DNA of 64,000 nt from an uncultured Collinsella sp. (lineage in GTDB: Bacteria; Actinomycetota; Coriobacteriia; Coriobacteriales; Coriobacteriaceae). Shown piece after piece: positions 61,687-64,000 of the stretch (position 1 is its first letter; each line of letters opens with the position of its first letter). A program made the translations under genes and the position numbers. The notes below the pieces were generated by a model. It saw nothing but the letters and a program-made list of their open reading frames with translations. It was not told the origin of the DNA and made no database searches. The stretch spans positions 12,215 to 76,214 of the forward strand of contig CABUIE010000012.1 of NCBI GenBank assembly GCA_902491565.1. Reading direction: 5' to 3'.

Positions 61687-62970
61687 ATGTCACTTGTAGC
61701 TCAGCAATCGCTTGAATCCCATTACGTTATGCATACCTTTGGCCGCTCTCCGGTCGAGTTTGTCGAGGGTCACGGCATGAAGCTCACCGGCGACGATGGC
61801 CGTGAGTACCTCGACTTTCTTGCCGGCATCGGCGTGTGCAGCCTAGGTCATGGCGACCCGGCTGTGCTCTCGGCGCTCGAAGCACAGACCAAAAAGCTCA
61901 TGCATGTCTCCAACTATTTCTACATCGAGCAGCGCGGACAGGTCGCGGCGCTGCTGTCCAAGCTTGCTAACGACGACGTAGATGGTGCGCGCGTGCTTGC
62001 CGATGCCATTGCCGCCGGCGATGAGACCACGGCAGCTGCGCTTGGTGCCCCGGCTGCGGATGAGCAGGTTTGGGAGACCTTCTTTGCCAACTCTGGCGCC
62101 GAGGCCAACGAGGGCTCGATGAAGCTCGCGCGCCTGTATGCCAAGCGTGCCGGTAATGGCGGCAACACCATCGTGTGCATGCGCGGCGGCTTCCACGGCC
62201 GTACGCTCGAGACCATTGCCGCTACCATGCAGGATTGGCTGCAGGACAGTTTCCGCCCGCTGCCGGGTGGCTTTGTGGCCTGCACGCCCAACGATGTGGA
62301 CGAGCTGCGTGCGATCTTTAAGCAGCTGGGGAGCGAGATTTGTGCCGTGATGCTCGAGCCGATCCAGGGTGAGAGTGGTGTGCACCCCATGACCGAGGAG
62401 TTTATGGCGGCAGCGCGCGACCTGGCACACGAAGTGGGAGCCGTGCTTATCGCCGACGAGGTCCAGTGCGGCATCTTCCGCTCCGGCAAGCCGTTTGCAT
62501 TCCAAACCTATGGTGTGGAGCCCGACATCATGAGCCTTGCCAAGGGCATTGCCGATGGCGTGCCCATGGGTGCCGTCGTGGCAAAGAAGGAGATTGCCGA
62601 CGTGTTTAAGCCAGGCGACCACGGCTCGACCTTTGGCGGTAGCTGCTTGGCCATCGCGGCGTGTGCCGCGACGCTCTCCGCGCTTGTGCGTGGCGATTAT
62701 GCCGAGCATGCTGCCAAGGTGGGCGCCTATATGGAGGCAAAGCTCGCCAAGCTGCCGCACGTGACCGAGGTGCGTGGCCGTGGCCTGATGCTCGGCTGCG
62801 ATTTGGATGATGCCGCGGGCGACGCGCATGATATTGTTGCCCGCGCGCTGGCTGCCGGTGCCGTGATTAACGCTACGGGTGCCCATACGCTGCGTTTCCT
62901 GCCGCCGCTCGTCTGCGAGGAAGCCGACGTGGACAGCCTGATCGAGATCCTGTCGGGCGTCTTGGGCTAA
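61687..62970 (+). CDS. argD: Acetylornithine aminotransferase
   Basis: A 427-residue PLP enzyme that makes N-acetylornithine from the semialdehyde with glutamate. LDFLAGIGVCSLGH, FANSGAEANEG, RGGFHGRTL, EPIQGESGV, the cofactor Asp in IADEVQCGIFRSG and the Lys of SLAKGIADG are all seen. An extra stretch of about 35 residues (near 91-125, DETTAAALGAPAADEQVWE) breaks the usual link before FFANSG. GAAAGG precedes the ATG. Last gene of the argCJBD operon. Confidence 0.95.
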   Translation: MSLVAQQSLESHYVMHTFGRSPVEFVEGHGMKLTGDDGREYLDFLAGIGVCSLGHGDPAVLSALEAQTKKLMHVSNYFYIEQRGQVAALLSKLANDDVDGARVLADAIAAGDETTAAALGAPAADEQVWETFFANSGAEANEGSMKLARLYAKRAGNGGNTIVCMRGGFHGRTLETIAATMQDWLQDSFRPLPGGFVACTPNDVDELRAIFKQLGSEICAVMLEPIQGESGVHPMTEEFMAAARDLAHEVGAVLIADEVQCGIFRSGKPFAFQTYGVEPDIMSLAKGIADGVPMGAVVAKKEIADVFKPGDHGSTFGGSCLAIAACAATLSALVRGDYAEHAAKVGAYMEAKLAKLPHVTEVRGRGLMLGCDLDDAAGDAHDIVARALAAGAVINATGAHTLRFLPPLVCEEADVDSLIEILSGVLG

Positions 62971-62993
62971 CGCGGCGCAATAACTCAATTTGG

Positions 62994-63058
62994 ACCGGGT
63001 TCCGGACTGCGGACGTGCCCTATGCGGCATGATTCAGCGGTCTGGAACCCGTTTTGCC
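62994..63058 (+). terminator. Terminator of the arginine operon
   Basis: CCGGGTTCCGGAC pairs with GTCTGGAACCCG, with a long loop, followed by TTTTGCCTT. It lies about 25 bases after the argD stop. Confidence 0.75.
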
Positions 63059-63086
63059 TTAGATTTGCTAAGGCAGGGAGACCTGC

Positions 63087-63303
63087 TGGTCAAAAAACAT
63101 CAAATATGAGTACTGTTACCGATTTGGTAGCAGCAATTTTGGACTAATAAGGCCAGATATCAAGTCGAAATGGCGATGAATGCACGATTTTGATCTAACT
63201 GTTAGTCCTTATAATGGACATATGTTGCGTAATTTAAGCAAATACTGTCTTTTTATATGTTGCAAACAAAGTAGCAGTACTCATTTTTGCCATTTTTTGA
63301 CCA
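63087..63303. repeat. AT-rich element with 29-bp inverted ends
   Basis: TGGTCAAAAAACATC... (63087-63115) and its inverted partner (63275-63303) match at 25 of 29 bases, both ending in ATGAGTACTG. Inside lies a second inverted pair, GGACTAA (63141) and TTAGTCC (63203). The 217-bp element is much more AT-rich than the rest of the window and has no reading frame of note. It looks like a small non-autonomous mobile element or a large regulatory hairpin. Confidence 0.65.
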
Positions 63304-63315
63304 CGGCCTTTGTGA

Positions 63316-63721
63316 CAGACGTGCTGGCGGGTTCGAATCCCATGCACCGGGCACAAAAAAGAAAGGCCTCCATCGCTGGAGGCCTAACAATTCGGTGGTG
63401 GGCGATGAGGGATGTCCGCGTGCGGCTGGCGCCGCCCGCATCCGCTTCGTCGCTCCGCTCCTCGCGTGCTGCGCTGGAAAACGCTTCGCGTTTCCTCAGC
63501 TCCGCACCCTGGCGGGTTCGAATCCCTCTGCGATGGGCGCAAACAAAAACGGTCCCCTTGCGAGGACCGTTTCCAATTCGGTGGTGGGCGATGAGGGATG
63601 TCGCGTGCGGCTGACGCCGCCCGCTTTCGCTTCGGGCCTACGGCCCTCGCGTGCTGCGCTGGAAAACGCTTCGCGTTTCCTCAGCTCCGCACCCTGGCGG
63701 GTTCGAATCCCTCTGCGATGG
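63316..63721. repeat. Tandem array (period 185-186 bp) of tRNA-like pieces
   Basis: GGCGGGTTCGAATCCC boxes recur at 63326, 63511 and 63696, and copies of the tRNA-Val 3' end (TGGGCGATGAGGGAT on the plus strand) at 63399 and 63585, in register with the true one at 63770. Each 3'-end copy is followed (minus strand) by its own terminator hairpin. Spacers of about 95 bp carry GTGCGGCTG...CAGCTCCGCAC arms and an AAACGCTTCGCGTTT hairpin. The tRNA bodies are missing. Short open frames across it are not genes. Confidence 0.75.
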
Positions 63722-63724
63722 GCC

Positions 63725-63756
63725 CAAAAAAGAAAGGCTCCCATTGCTGGGAGCCT
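63725..63756 (-). terminator. Terminator of tRNA-Val
   Basis: On the minus strand AGGCTCCC-AGCAAT-GGGAGCCT is followed by TTTCTTTTTT. It starts 14 bases after the tRNA 3' end. Confidence 0.9.
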
Positions 63757-63769
63757 AACAATTCAGTGG

Positions 63770-63842
63770 TGGGCGATGAGGGATTCGAACCCCCAGCCTT
63801 GTGCGTGTAAAGCACCTGCGCTAACCGTTGCGCCAATCGCCC
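63770..63842 (-). tRNA. tRNA-Val (anticodon TAC)
   Basis: A 73-base cloverleaf is complete: acceptor GGGCGAT/ATCGCCC pairs perfectly, the D-arm has GCGC pairs, the anticodon loop TTTACAC gives anticodon TAC, and the T-arm is GGGGG-TTCGAAT-CCCTC. The discriminator base is A and CCA is not encoded. A terminator follows. Beyond its start, 63843-63944 holds its promoter region and no gene. Confidence 0.95.
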
Positions 63843-63944
63843 GTGCGGAGAGAGTATAGCAAAACAATCGCCCCATTCACCTCATATCCATTAAAGGTAA
63901 CCGGCGCGTGTCACAGCCCTTGATTATCGACTTTATCCGAACAC

Positions 63945-63984
63945 TTCCCACATTCATCCGCACATGTGCGGATGAATGTGGGAA
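63945..63984. repeat. Perfect 40-bp palindrome
   Basis: The half TTCCCACATTCATCCGCACA is followed directly by its exact reverse complement, with no loop. The centre is GCACATGTGC. It could be a strong two-fold protein-binding site or a dispersed repeat. Confidence 0.8.
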
Positions 63985-64000
63985 CCCGATACCCTGAGGG

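Noticed and set aside
63316..63770. CRISPR-like array
   Set aside because: Units are about 185 bp and the parts between repeats are themselves repeated, so there are no unique short spacers and no cas genes nearby.
63287..63859. A 190-codon open frame through the tRNA-Val region
   Set aside because: It crosses tandem tRNA-like repeats and the tRNA itself on the wrong strand; its repeats reflect the DNA array, not a protein.

Overview
The window reads as chromosomal DNA of a high-GC (about 60% by eye) anaerobic actinobacterium of the class Coriobacteriia, most likely Collinsella or a close relative. This is inference. It rests on codon usage, a type I methionine aminopeptidase with an N-terminal SEC-C zinc motif, a giant 2-hydroxyacyl-CoA-dehydratase-activase protein, an LAxTG-type sorted surface protein, a PII/Amt pair and the general gene mix. 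Nearly all genes are intact housekeeping, transport or regulatory genes. I see no prophage, insertion sequence or CRISPR array.

Layout. 1-9.2 kb: end of an FtsX-type permease, phosphofructokinase, a choloylglycine-hydrolase-family enzyme, M18 aminopeptidase, D-2-hydroxyacid dehydrogenase, methionine aminopeptidase, a radical SAM protein and an alpha/beta hydrolase. 9.4-11.6 kb: a GGDEF-REC-HD-GYP signalling protein followed by a stand-alone Hpt protein. 11.7-16 kb: a class I glutamine amidotransferase and a complete polar amino-acid ABC importer (minus strand). 16.4-23.7 kb: a divergent DXS-type transketolase, an HD-domain protein, a CmpB-type membrane protein, amt plus a PII gene, a HAD phosphatase and a TetR regulator. 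23.7-28.5 kb: a 1593-residue activase/dehydratase fusion. 29-34.5 kb: a DUF389 membrane protein and a large surface protein whose reading frame is broken at a run of nine G. 34.7-42.8 kb: OPT transporter, coaX, dCMP deaminase, NifU-domain protein, lgt, a DUF6020-like membrane protein and a YebC-family gene. 43-47 kb: an AmaP/DUF2273/Asp23 envelope cluster, a YitT protein and a zinc-ribbon membrane protein. 47-50.5 kb: two amidohydrolases. 51-53 kb: groES-groEL. 53.4-57.8 kb: an FMN riboswitch, riboflavin ECF transporter genes (ribU, a fused double ATPase, ecfT) and two flavin-binding split-barrel proteins. 58-63 kb: argCJBD behind a likely ArgR operator. 63-64 kb: an AT-rich inverted-repeat element, a 185-bp-period array of tRNA-like pieces, and tRNA-Val(TAC).

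The most unusual content is outside the genes. Intergenic spaces are packed with palindromic elements of several families. These include a roughly 53-bp repeat present four times, a 20-bp-arm palindrome present twice, and nested (hairpin within hairpin) palindromes. Two nested palindromes, 52 kb apart, share a conserved unpaired core while their paired arms differ in sequence. Together with the G9 tract in the surface protein (a probable phase-variation switch) and the tRNA-Val array, these are the best candidates for undescribed biology here.
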